Source: Verrucomicrobiota bacterium (GTDB taxonomy: Bacteria > Verrucomicrobiota > Verrucomicrobiia > Chthoniobacterales > UBA10450). From it: a DNA stretch of 6,835 bases. The notes under the pieces are model-generated. The model was not told the origin of the DNA, did not search any database, and saw nothing but the letters and a program-made list of their open reading frames with translations. Below, in pieces: positions 1-5,000 of the stretch. The first letter of the stretch is position 1, and each line of letters begins with the position of its first letter. Both the position numbers and the translations under genes were made by a program. The stretch spans positions 1 to 6,835 of the forward strand of contig QHNF01000014.1 of the NCBI GenBank assembly GCA_003218345.1, given 5' to 3'.

Positions 1-46
1 CTGCCAGCTAATCAAGAGAAGGTGACCGTCGCCAGCGCGGCAGGCC

Positions 47-642
47 GTGACGATTGATTTTAACCCGGTCGCGTTCACTGCGAAGCCAACGCTAATCGAC
101 AGACCTCCCGAGATATTCGCCGTCGATGACTTGCGCGCGCTCCTAGAGGCGTCGCAGCGTACGGAGCTGAGCGTTCTTCCAATGCTCGCCATTGGCGCGT
201 TTGCGGGGCTGCGCGATGCCGAGATAAAACGATTGGAGTGGGACGAAGTCGATCTCGCGCGTGGACACATCGAAGTGAAAGCAGCAAAGGCAAAGAGCGC
301 GCGACGGCGGCCTATCCCTATACAGCCGAATCTTGCGGCGTGGTTGCGCCCTTACAGCGGTTTGGCGGGCCAGGTAGTGCCAGACGGCGCGCGCGGAAAG
401 CTGAATCGCGTGCGGAAAGCCGCCGGTCTTGCGCGCTGGCCGAAGAACGGTTTGCGGCATTCGTTTGCCTCTTACCGACTGGCGGCGATTCACGACGCGC
501 CGCGTCGGAGCTGGGACATAGCACTCCACAGATGCTCTACAGCACTTATCGCGAGCTAGTGCGACCGGAAGAAGCGGAGCGATACTGTCAGATCACGCCA
601 GCGGCAGAGGCGAAAAACGTAGGGGCGTTCGCCAGTGTGTGA
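47..642 (+). pseudogene. Tyrosine recombinase (phage-type integrase) C-terminal catalytic domain, frameshifted
   Basis: Tyrosine recombinases cut and rejoin DNA for integration or excision of mobile elements. The frame from 47 carries the first catalytic boxes: the box I Arg in AGLRDAEIKRLEW (about residue 55), a Lys/Arg-rich beta-hairpin (KAKSARRRPIPI), and NGLRHSFASY (box II, with Asn where many family members have His). After about base 493 that frame loses similarity. The rest of the domain continues in another frame from about base 499: ELGHSTPQML (box III His), then YSTYRELV with the nucleophilic Tyr, then RPEEAERY, ending at the TGA at 640-642. A small indel near 490-505 therefore splits one domain over two frames. 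A TGA at 23-25 closes the frame upstream, and no N-terminal SAM-like DNA-binding domain is visible, so the 5' part is missing or lies in another frame outside the window. I read it as a decaying remnant of an integrative element. A sequencing error is the alternative. Confidence 0.8.
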
Positions 643-813
643 TGTGTGCCCGCGATAAGCGAGTCCCTCGCGCGCGTGGAATTGTCTGAGACCTTTACGC
701 ACCAGCGCTTCCACGCGCGCACGTCTGTTTGTCGCAACGAGGCGAAGCAACCCAAAGATTGGTGTAGAGGTATTCGCGGCCCGTGCTTACAATTTTGCCA
801 AATACCAACGGAA
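643..813. other. Intergenic stretch upstream of the cyclase gene
   Basis: The frame of the cyclase gene stays open back to a GTG at 646, but the translated residues (Cys/Arg/His-rich, no similarity to cyclase N-termini) look non-coding. The known part of the protein begins at the EIKLKIAYVLF segment. The stretch holds one copy of an 18-bp repeat (672-689). It also holds a TACAAT hexamer (788-793) that could be a -10 element, with no convincing -35. Confidence 0.4.
672..689 (+). repeat. 18-bp direct repeat, copy 1
   Basis: GCGCGTGGAATTGTCTGA recurs at 1844-1861 with one mismatch (17 of 18). It lies 30 bases after the integrase stop and about 125 bases before the chosen cyclase start. The two copies bracket the cyclase gene in the same orientation. 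Function unknown; see copy 2. Confidence 0.6.
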
Positions 814-1821
814 GTGAACAAAGAGATCAAGCTGAAGATTGCCTATGTGCTGTTCATGGACATTGTCGGCTATTCGAAGCTTCTGACTTCGGAGCAGCGG
901 GGATTGGTTGAGCTGCTCAGTCGAATCGTGCGCGAGTCCGAACATTTTCGAGCTGCCGACGCAGAAGGCTCTCTAATCACCGTCCCGACAGGTGACGGCA
1001 TGGCGCTGGTTTTCTACAACACTCCGGAAGATCCAGTGCAATGCGCGCTGGACGTCAGCAGCGCTGCAGCCCACCACCACGAGCTGAAGCTGCGCATGGG
1101 AATTCATAGCGGGCCGGTCACCGCTGTGGTGGACGTAAGTGGCGGCTCCAATGTTGCCGGAGCCGGAATTAACATCGCGCAGCGGGTGATGGATTGCGGC
1201 GATGCCGGTCACATCCTCGTATCCAAACACATGGCCGTAGACTTGGAACAATACGGTGATTGGAAGCGCCACCTGCACGACATCGGCGAATGCGAAGTGA
1301 AACATGGCGTCCGCCTGTCGGTGGTAAATCTCTACACGGAAGGCCACGGGAATCCCGAAGTGCCGCAGAGATTCCGGCAGGCGCGAAAAATCCTTTCGGT
1401 AGCGCATCGGCGGTTCGAGCCTCGACAAACGACGCCTGAAGGTCAGGCTCCATTTTTCAAGAGAAAAATCCGTGTTGTCCTGCGGAATGACGCGGGCAAA
1501 GAAATCGCAGTGAAGACACCGGACTGGGCAACAGGTCCTAGAGATTTAGCCATCCAGCCACGCGGGGATGGGCTGGGTGCGGCATCAAAAATTCGACTTG
1601 AAAATAAGCAGACTGGCGGGTGGAAGCTAGATCAATGGCTTGAAGAAGCGAACCAACTCATAGTCCCTCCCGGCTATCATTTTGAGGCTTGGGTCGGCTT
1701 AAATCATCAATACACCGAGCAGAGATTGGAGCGGCACATTCGGGAGGAGCGAATAGGAAATTTGGTGTTCTTAGTAACAATCGAAGGACAAAAGAGAGAA
1801 GTCAGAATCCGCGTAACGTGA
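814..1821 (+). CDS. Class III nucleotidyl cyclase domain fused to an uncharacterised C-terminal domain
   Basis: Residues 5-175 (counted from the GTG at 814, 335 aa) form a class III adenylate/guanylate cyclase homology domain, which makes 3',5'-cyclic nucleotides from NTPs. Both metal-binding Asp are present: D16 in FMDIVGYSKL and D61 in TGDGMALVF. The transition-state pair is N120/R124 in GAGINIAQRVMD, and GHILVS plus VKHGV close the domain. The Lys that usually precedes the second metal Asp in KTIGD is Val here (VPTGD), so base preference is open. This subtype usually sits at the N-terminus of larger proteins. Here a linker (about 180-215) leads to a roughly 120-residue segment, probably beta-rich (RKIRVVLRNDAGKEIAV ... 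VPPGYHFEAWVGL ... GNLVFLVTIEG), that I do not recognise. There is no signal peptide or membrane helix, so it is probably cytosolic. The start is uncertain: GTG 814 is next to the domain, but the frame is open to GTG 646. Confidence 0.85.
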   Translation: MNKEIKLKIAYVLFMDIVGYSKLLTSEQRGLVELLSRIVRESEHFRAADAEGSLITVPTGDGMALVFYNTPEDPVQCALDVSSAAAHHHELKLRMGIHSGPVTAVVDVSGGSNVAGAGINIAQRVMDCGDAGHILVSKHMAVDLEQYGDWKRHLHDIGECEVKHGVRLSVVNLYTEGHGNPEVPQRFRQARKILSVAHRRFEPRQTTPEGQAPFFKRKIRVVLRNDAGKEIAVKTPDWATGPRDLAIQPRGDGLGAASKIRLENKQTGGWKLDQWLEEANQLIVPPGYHFEAWVGLNHQYTEQRLERHIREERIGNLVFLVTIEGQKREVRIRVT

Positions 1822-1843
1822 TCACAACGTCATGCCTTCCCGT

Positions 1844-1861
1844 GCGCGTGGAATGGTCTGA
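1844..1861 (+). repeat. 18-bp direct repeat, copy 2
   Basis: GCGCGTGGAATGGTCTGA matches 672-689 at 17 of 18 positions. It begins 23 bases after the cyclase stop and precedes the LexA-like operator by about 60 bases. Both copies lie just past the end of one gene and well upstream of the next. They could be a shared regulatory element, an interspersed repeat, or ends of a mobilised cassette. The sequence does not decide. Confidence 0.6.
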
Positions 1862-1921
1862 CGCTGATAATTTAGCTTTCCACAGCGGGTTTTCTGCTAG
1901 ACAGCGTTTCTCGCCCGTATA

Positions 1922-1935
1922 TGTTCATTCGAACA
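1922..1935. promoter_or_regulatory. LexA-type operator (SOS box), TGTTC-N4-GAACA
   Basis: TGTTCATTCGAACA is a perfect inverted repeat that extends one base pair each side to ATGTTC/GAACAT. It is an exact match to TGTTC-N4-GAACA, the LexA-binding motif I know as described for Verrucomicrobia. With ten fixed bases it is expected about 0.007 times by chance in a window of this size, assuming equal base use. It lies 79 bases before the zinc-ribbon ATG at 2015. A weak -10-like TATATG (1918-1923) overlaps its left edge, which is where a repressor would block initiation. Binding is inferred, not shown. Confidence 0.6.
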
Positions 1936-2014
1936 TGAAAGCACTGTTACTTCGTCTTTGGACCTCTATATCGCGCAAACTAACTCGGAAACCTCAGCAA
2001 ATGGAACTGAATCT

Positions 2015-2233
2015 ATGGACTCGGCGCTCAAGCCGCTGAAAGCAGCCTTTGAAGCAATTCGAGACATAGCGATGAAGGCGTTAAGCCAAATCGATCAGCC
2101 GCATGAGGAACGTTCGATGCGATGGAAATGCAAAGAGTGCCAGTACATAAAGCATTTTACGAAGCCTGTTCCTTTGGAGACCACTGGTAGATGCCCCCGA
2201 TGTAAAAGTATCGAGTTCAGACCTATTGTGTGA
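2015..2233 (+). CDS. Small zinc-ribbon protein, possibly SOS-controlled
   Basis: 72 residues. The N-terminal half (about 1-35) looks alpha-helical and amphipathic (ALKPLKAAFEAIRDIAMKAL). The C-terminal half is a zinc ribbon, WKCKECQYIKHF...GRCPRCKSIEF, with Cys39/Cys42 and Cys60/Cys63 as the four metal ligands. Such ribbons bind nucleic acid or protein partners, and the sequence does not say which. I know similar hypothetical proteins from soil Verrucomicrobia but no function for them. ATG 2015 is chosen because a GGAA about 8 bases upstream can serve as ribosome-binding site. The frame is open to a TTG at 1958, which would add 19 unremarkable residues. A LexA-type operator lies upstream, so the gene may be induced by DNA damage. 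No membrane segment or signal peptide. Confidence 0.65.
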   Translation: MDSALKPLKAAFEAIRDIAMKALSQIDQPHEERSMRWKCKECQYIKHFTKPVPLETTGRCPRCKSIEFRPIV

Positions 2234-2281
2234 GGTGAATTAAAGCGCGGCGCTGGCCGAGGTTGCCGCACTCTGTCCGAA

Positions 2282-2528
2282 ATGTGGCGGAGTGACGATG
2301 GGAAAGTCTTTGAGGCCATCGCTGACAATCTCAGCAAAGCCGGATGGAGTTGGGGGCTGTGTCGCAAGTGTGGATCGCGAGGGGCGAACAATCTTCATTG
2401 CAGACGCACATCGCGGGGACGGAAAGCGTTTCGTTGCGCGTGCGGATGAAAAGCTGACTGCGTTCCTCGAATTGGAAAGAGCGGTTTGTATCCACCTACT
2501 GAACGAGCAGTCGTTTACGGCTCTTTAA
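2282..2528 (+). pseudogene. Small conserved hypothetical protein, frameshifted
   Basis: Reading from ATG 2282 gives MWRSDDGKVFEAIADNLSKA, then GWSWG. At that point the similarity jumps one frame to GCVASVDREGRTIFIADAHR, then DGKRFVARADEKLTAFLELE, with a stop at 2526-2528. The break falls in a run of five G (2352-2356). Removing one G restores an 81-residue protein reading through W-S-W-G-C-V. I recall this small protein type (WGCVS.VD..GRTIFVADAH) as a common hypothetical in soil Verrucomicrobia; function unknown. It is a one-base insertion pseudogene or a homopolymer sequencing error. Its 3' end overlaps the convergent minus-strand remnant at 2515-2625 by 14 bases. Confidence 0.65.
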
Positions 2529-2625
2529 AGTCTCCCGCGTGCTTGTGCGTTTCGATCACGTTGCCAGCGTCATCGTAAACGCACTGCAGGGTTCGTTTTT
2601 AGTCCTGCTCCGCGAAAATCTCCAC
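2515..2625 (-). pseudogene. Very small conserved hypothetical protein with an in-frame stop
   Basis: On the minus strand, GTG 2625 starts VEIFAEQD, then a TAA (2601-2599), then KRTLQCVYDDAGNVIETHKH and AGDFKEP with a stop at 2517-2515. The two parts are in the same frame. Changing the TAA to a Tyr codon would give one 36-residue peptide, and VYD.AGNVIETHEHAGDFKE is a motif I recall from short hypothetical proteins in soil Verrucomicrobia. A TGA lies immediately before the GTG, so nothing extends upstream in frame. Probably a nonsense-mutated remnant. It converges with and overlaps the tail of the frameshifted plus-strand gene. Function unknown. Confidence 0.45.
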
Positions 2626-2766
2626 TCAAAATCGACGTTGCAATCCTCAAAACCAAGCAACCATCATTTAATCTGAATTAGGCAATTTTTGCGTCGTCTG
2701 TAAGGCGTGCCTGCTGTGGTAGCATGACTATCCTCCTCTCCGCGATAATTCCGTTCCGGGACGAAA

Positions 2767-2838
2767 CTGCGGGCAGTCAAGTGGTAAGGTCGCGGTCTGC
2801 AAAATCGCTATTCGTGGGTTCGATTCCGGCCCCGCCTC
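2767..2838 (+). tRNA. tRNA-Cys(GCA), degenerate, possibly a pseudogene
   Basis: The cloverleaf can be traced through 72 bases. D arm: GTC-AAGTGGTAA-GGT. Anticodon arm: GCGGT-CTGCAAA-ATCGC, anticodon GCA. Variable loop: TATTC. T arm: GTGGG-TTCGATT-CCGGC. The 3' acceptor strand is CCCGCCT with discriminator C. Defects: acceptor positions 1-2 (CT) do not pair with 71-72 (CT), leaving 5 of 7 pairs. The T stem has one G-G mismatch and one G-T pair, and the D stem is wobble-rich. CCA is not encoded; TTTTC follows. The anticodon half is well kept. It is a decayed copy, or a weak but functional gene if it were the only tRNA-Cys of the genome. Confidence 0.6.
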
Positions 2839-2880
2839 TTTTCAAAGGTCAAAGGTCCGAAATCAGCCCGAAAACAATTT

Positions 2881-3258
2881 TCATCGCCCTGTCTCCTTAA
2901 ACACGGATTTCTTTTCCTTGTGATCGAAAATGGCCGCGAAATACTGGTCCCCACGGAACGCGCTTAACTGACGAATCAGCCAATTCCGCGCGTCGGCGAA
3001 ATCGTCCGTCCATTTTTTTAGTTTCTCGGTCTTGGCCGGTACCGTCGCACAATGGTCGGTCAAAATCACGGTGGTCTCGTAACGTTTTTTTTCCCGTAAT
3101 TTTGTCTGTGGTGGCGTTGGTGGTGGGCGAGGTAACGTAGAGGTCTTCGGAACGGTGACCGCCGCATTGCAGTTCGGGCACGGAGCTGTTACGCCGATTT
3201 GGGAGCGTGTCGCGGAGAGGTGTTGCCCACATCTTGGACATTCAAACCTGAGGTCCAT
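2881..3258 (-). CDS. Hypothetical protein with N-terminal zinc ribbon
   Basis: 125 residues starting at ATG 3258. Residues 5-37 form a zinc ribbon, FECPRCGQHL...APCPNCNAAVTVP, with ligands Cys7/Cys10 and Cys27/Cys30, a form common at the N-terminus of bacterial proteins of many kinds. A Pro/Thr-rich linker follows (about 38-55, PRPPPTPPQTK). Then comes a charged segment of about 70 residues (YETTVILTDHCATVPAK ... WTDDFADARNWLIRQL ... YFAAIFDHKEKK) that I do not recognise. No membrane helix. It stands alone on the minus strand, ending 43 bases past the tRNA-Cys copy. No clear Shine-Dalgarno precedes the start. Open over its full length, so probably intact. Role unknown. Confidence 0.65.
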   Translation of the reverse strand: MDLRFECPRCGQHLSATRSQIGVTAPCPNCNAAVTVPKTSTLPRPPPTPPQTKLREKKRYETTVILTDHCATVPAKTEKLKKWTDDFADARNWLIRQLSAFRGDQYFAAIFDHKEKKSVFKETGR

Positions 3259-3498
3259 AGGCAGAATTTCTAACTGCGGTCGGTGATGAAAAATCTGTCT
3301 TGTAACAGAACGTGCGACGCGATGCGACTGAAAACTTCACCATCTTCTCTCTACATTGCGCCCATCGCGCCCAGTTCCTCAGAATGCCAGACCAAGTTCT
3401 CGATGCCGCCAAGCGCGGCAAGAGAACAACTATAACACCATTCGCCTAGCCTTGATTGAGAGGTCCTTATGGATTTTTAGGCCACTGGCAGTTCAACC
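3259..3498. other. Non-coding stretch, nothing recognised
   Basis: No convincing gene. There is a short inverted repeat TCTGT-N6-ACAGA at 3294-3309, about 36 bases upstream of the 3258 start on the minus strand, where an operator could sit. A 41-codon minus-strand frame without start codon (3476-3351), ending ENLVWHSEELGAMGAM, looks protein-like but is unrecognised. Confidence 0.3.
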
Positions 3499-3711
3499 CT
3501 AGTGAGGCCGCGTCCTCTTCTCATCATTAAATCGACACGATTGGGCGGGCGAAGGTTCTGAAGTCCCCAATTTCCAGTCCGTTTCCGGGAGCGCCTGTAC
3601 GAGAAACAACCGGACTACCTCCGCAACAGCGAGATGATTTATCGCCGCGATTTTCTCCAGCACGTCGGATGGGGTGATCAGCTTATTTCCGTTGGTGCGT
3701 TTAGAATACAT
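3499..3711 (-). CDS. Doubtful small hypothetical protein
   Basis: 70 codons from ATG 3711. The middle (PSDVLEKIAAINHLAVAEVVRLFLVQALPETDW, split here only for description, about residues 14-46) reads like two amphipathic helices. The tail is polar and low in structure. I do not recognise a family. In favour: an ATG start, a helix-like core, and a near-perfect palindrome 15 bases upstream that could be an operator. Against: no visible ribosome-binding site, and a plus-strand frame of similar length overlaps it. It could also be chance coding in a degenerate region. Confidence 0.3.
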   Translation of the reverse strand: MYSKRTNGNKLITPSDVLEKIAAINHLAVAEVVRLFLVQALPETDWKLGTSEPSPAQSCRFNDEKRTRPH

Positions 3712-3725
3712 GTGCAGCTGTTATT

Positions 3726-3740
3726 CGCGAAACGTTCGCG
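3726..3740. repeat. Inverted repeat CGCGAA-N3-TTCGCG
   Basis: A perfect 6-bp inverted repeat with a 3-base spacer (ACG), 15 bases upstream of the ATG at 3711 on the minus strand. The position suits an operator or a 5'-leader hairpin for the small ORF. It could equally be chance. Confidence 0.4.
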
Positions 3741-3847
3741 GCGTTTACGTTTCTTCCTGTACTTGTTTTCACTACCCAGGAACTACGGATTTCAGCGCAC
3801 AAGTGACATGAAAATTCCAAAGACCGGCAAGATTCAGACCTGATGCC

Positions 3848-3873
3848 GGAGGCGCGCTGCACCGCGGCCCTCC
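3848..3873. repeat. GC-rich hairpin downstream of the sigma factor gene
   Basis: GGAGG (3848-3852) pairs with CCTCC (3869-3873). After a small internal loop, GCG pairs with CGC around a CTGCAC loop. It lies 50 bases past the sigma factor stop. No T-run follows on either strand, so it is not a classic intrinsic terminator. The rest of 3712-3922 holds nothing recognisable. Confidence 0.35.
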
Positions 3874-3922
3874 CTACCGATAAGCGAAAGTAGGATCAGG
3901 GCATGAGGAGGAGTGACGTGTT

Positions 3923-4660
3923 CTAAGTTGCAGCCAATACGCGACACAAATATCGCAGTTCCTGATCCACTTCCGTCGCCTCGGGCACTGTGGCGCGAAC
4001 TTCTTCTCGGAGAATTGCCCGATAACGCGCGCGCAATCGGGCTAGTTCGTGGCGCAAAGTAGTGACAGCTCGATGTGACCGCCGCGCGATCTCGTCGTAT
4101 GGGACTGCTGACTCTTCCCTCGCGACAAGACGTGGCAGCAAGCAACTAAAAAGGTCCGCCTTGCCAGCAAGCGCGCATTCCTGCGCGAGACGATCTAGCG
4201 CTTGTCGCACAAGCGAGGCCGCCCATTCGCGATCATAGACTTCATCGGCCTGCCATTTTGCTCCTCGCGCGATTTGCGCCTCCACATTGTCATCCAAATT
4301 CTCTACAACCATTCCGCCGCCGCGTTTCAATGCGTGTTCGCGATCGCGAGCATCCGCGAGGAAATGTTTCAGTGCAGCGAGGAGAAAAGAACGGAACCGC
4401 CCTTTCTCCCGATCGGCATGCACATACCCGCGATTCTTGATCAAGTGGGCGAAAAAGCCCTGCGTCAGATCCTGCGCCTCCTCGCGGGCGTATCCTTCTT
4501 TGCGCAAGAAAACGTACAGCGGGCGCCAATAAATCTGGCACAGCTCCGATAGCGCACTAAGTGCCTGAACTGAACTCGCCGCGGAATCACCCGCTTTGAG
4601 GACCGTTGCCCAACAGGTGGAGAAAAACAATTTATCGTGATTTTCCGCCTTCCGACACAT
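3923..4660 (-). CDS. ECF-type RNA polymerase sigma factor, sigma-70 family
   Basis: 245 residues from ATG 4660. Sigma factors direct RNA polymerase to alternative promoters. The N-terminus has the subfamily lead-in (FFSTCWATVLKAGDS). Region 2 follows at about 35-110: ALSELCQIYWRPLYVFLR, EEAQDLTQGFF (region 2.2, core binding), and GRFRSFLLAALKHFL with RDREHALKRGGG. Region 4 is at about 180-222: YDEIARRSHRAVTTLRHELA as helix-turn-helix, then RLRARYRAILREEV. A tail EVDQELRYLCRVLAA ends it. The pattern matches a subfamily frequent in Verrucomicrobia, Planctomycetes and Acidobacteria, often next to a Ser/Thr kinase gene, which is not seen downstream here. The frame is open to a TTG at 4705, but those 15 residues are not family-like, so ATG 4660 is preferred although no Shine-Dalgarno is evident. 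Target regulon unknown. Confidence 0.9.
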   Translation of the reverse strand: MCRKAENHDKLFFSTCWATVLKAGDSAASSVQALSALSELCQIYWRPLYVFLRKEGYAREEAQDLTQGFFAHLIKNRGYVHADREKGRFRSFLLAALKHFLADARDREHALKRGGGMVVENLDDNVEAQIARGAKWQADEVYDREWAASLVRQALDRLAQECALAGKADLFSCLLPRLVAREESAVPYDEIARRSHRAVTTLRHELARLRARYRAILREEVRATVPEATEVDQELRYLCRVLAAT

Positions 4661-4731
4661 GGTTAAGAAGAATACGCTAAAACTAAGAGTACAACGCTGT
4701 GCCAAGGCCCCAAAAGGCTCGTACCAGCGAG

Positions 4732-4759
4732 TTGATTAAACCTCAATTTATCTGATAAG
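4732..4759 (+). promoter_or_regulatory. Possible promoter of tRNA-Thr
   Basis: TTGATT (4732-4737) and GATAAG (4754-4759) are separated by 16 bases, and the mature tRNA begins 15 bases after the -10-like hexamer. Each hexamer keeps four of six consensus bases. Placement is right for a stable-RNA promoter, strength uncertain. Confidence 0.35.
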
Positions 4760-4773
4760 TTGCGATGGTAAAT

Positions 4774-4849
4774 GCCGGCATAGCTCAGCTGGTAGAGCAG
4801 CTGATTTGTAATCAGCAGGTCGTCGGTTCGAATCCGACTGCCGGCTCCA
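4774..4849 (+). tRNA. tRNA-Thr(TGT)
   Basis: A complete 76-base cloverleaf. Acceptor GCCGGCA pairs fully with TGCCGGC. D arm is GCTC-AGCTGGTA-GAGC. Anticodon arm is GCTGA-TTTGTAA-TCAGC with anticodon TGT, reading ACA. Variable loop is AGGTC. T arm is GTCGG-TTCGAAT-CCGAC. Discriminator T is followed by an encoded CCA (4847-4849). It charges threonine for translation. All stems are perfectly paired, unlike the tRNA-Cys copy at 2767. It is divergent from the sigma factor gene. No second copy of its 3' end occurs in the window, so no attachment-site duplication is visible here. Confidence 0.97.
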
Positions 4850-5000
4850 ATCCAGCTCAAAGCAAGTGAAAAGAACAAATGCGACGCCTACTGTTGAGAG
4901 AAACCGATTTTCGAAAGAAACGCCACCGCCACGCCGGACGAGGTAAGCTACATACTTAACATCGGTCGTTAGGCCGCAGCTGTTTCGCCAACGCGAAGGC
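4850..5000. other. Spacer between tRNA-Thr and the ABC operon
   Basis: No gene. TTCGC-CAAC-GCGAA (4984-4997) forms a short hairpin just after the TGA at 5003-5001 on the minus strand. Without a T-run it is a poor intrinsic terminator. Confidence 0.3.

Noticed and set aside
646..813. GTG 646 as start of the cyclase gene
   Set aside because: The added 56 residues show no similarity to cyclase N-termini and include a repeat sequence. GTG 814 next to the domain fits better, although this is not certain.
2250..2300. CPKCGG reading in the frame just before the frameshifted gene, resembling a zinc knuckle
   Set aside because: Only one Cys pair and a stop shortly upstream (TAA near 2241). The true frame there is the one from ATG 2282.
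2846..2859. Tandem AAAGGTC repeat
   Set aside because: Only two 7-base units; too short to mean anything without comparative data.
3634..3843. Plus-strand 69-codon ORF beginning MIYRRDFLQHVGW
   Set aside because: No recognisable family, no ribosome-binding site, and it overlaps an equally doubtful minus-strand ORF. Left unannotated.
4984..4997. Hairpin TTCGC-N4-GCGAA as terminator of the ABC operon
   Set aside because: A stem of only 5 bp and no T-run after it on the minus strand.
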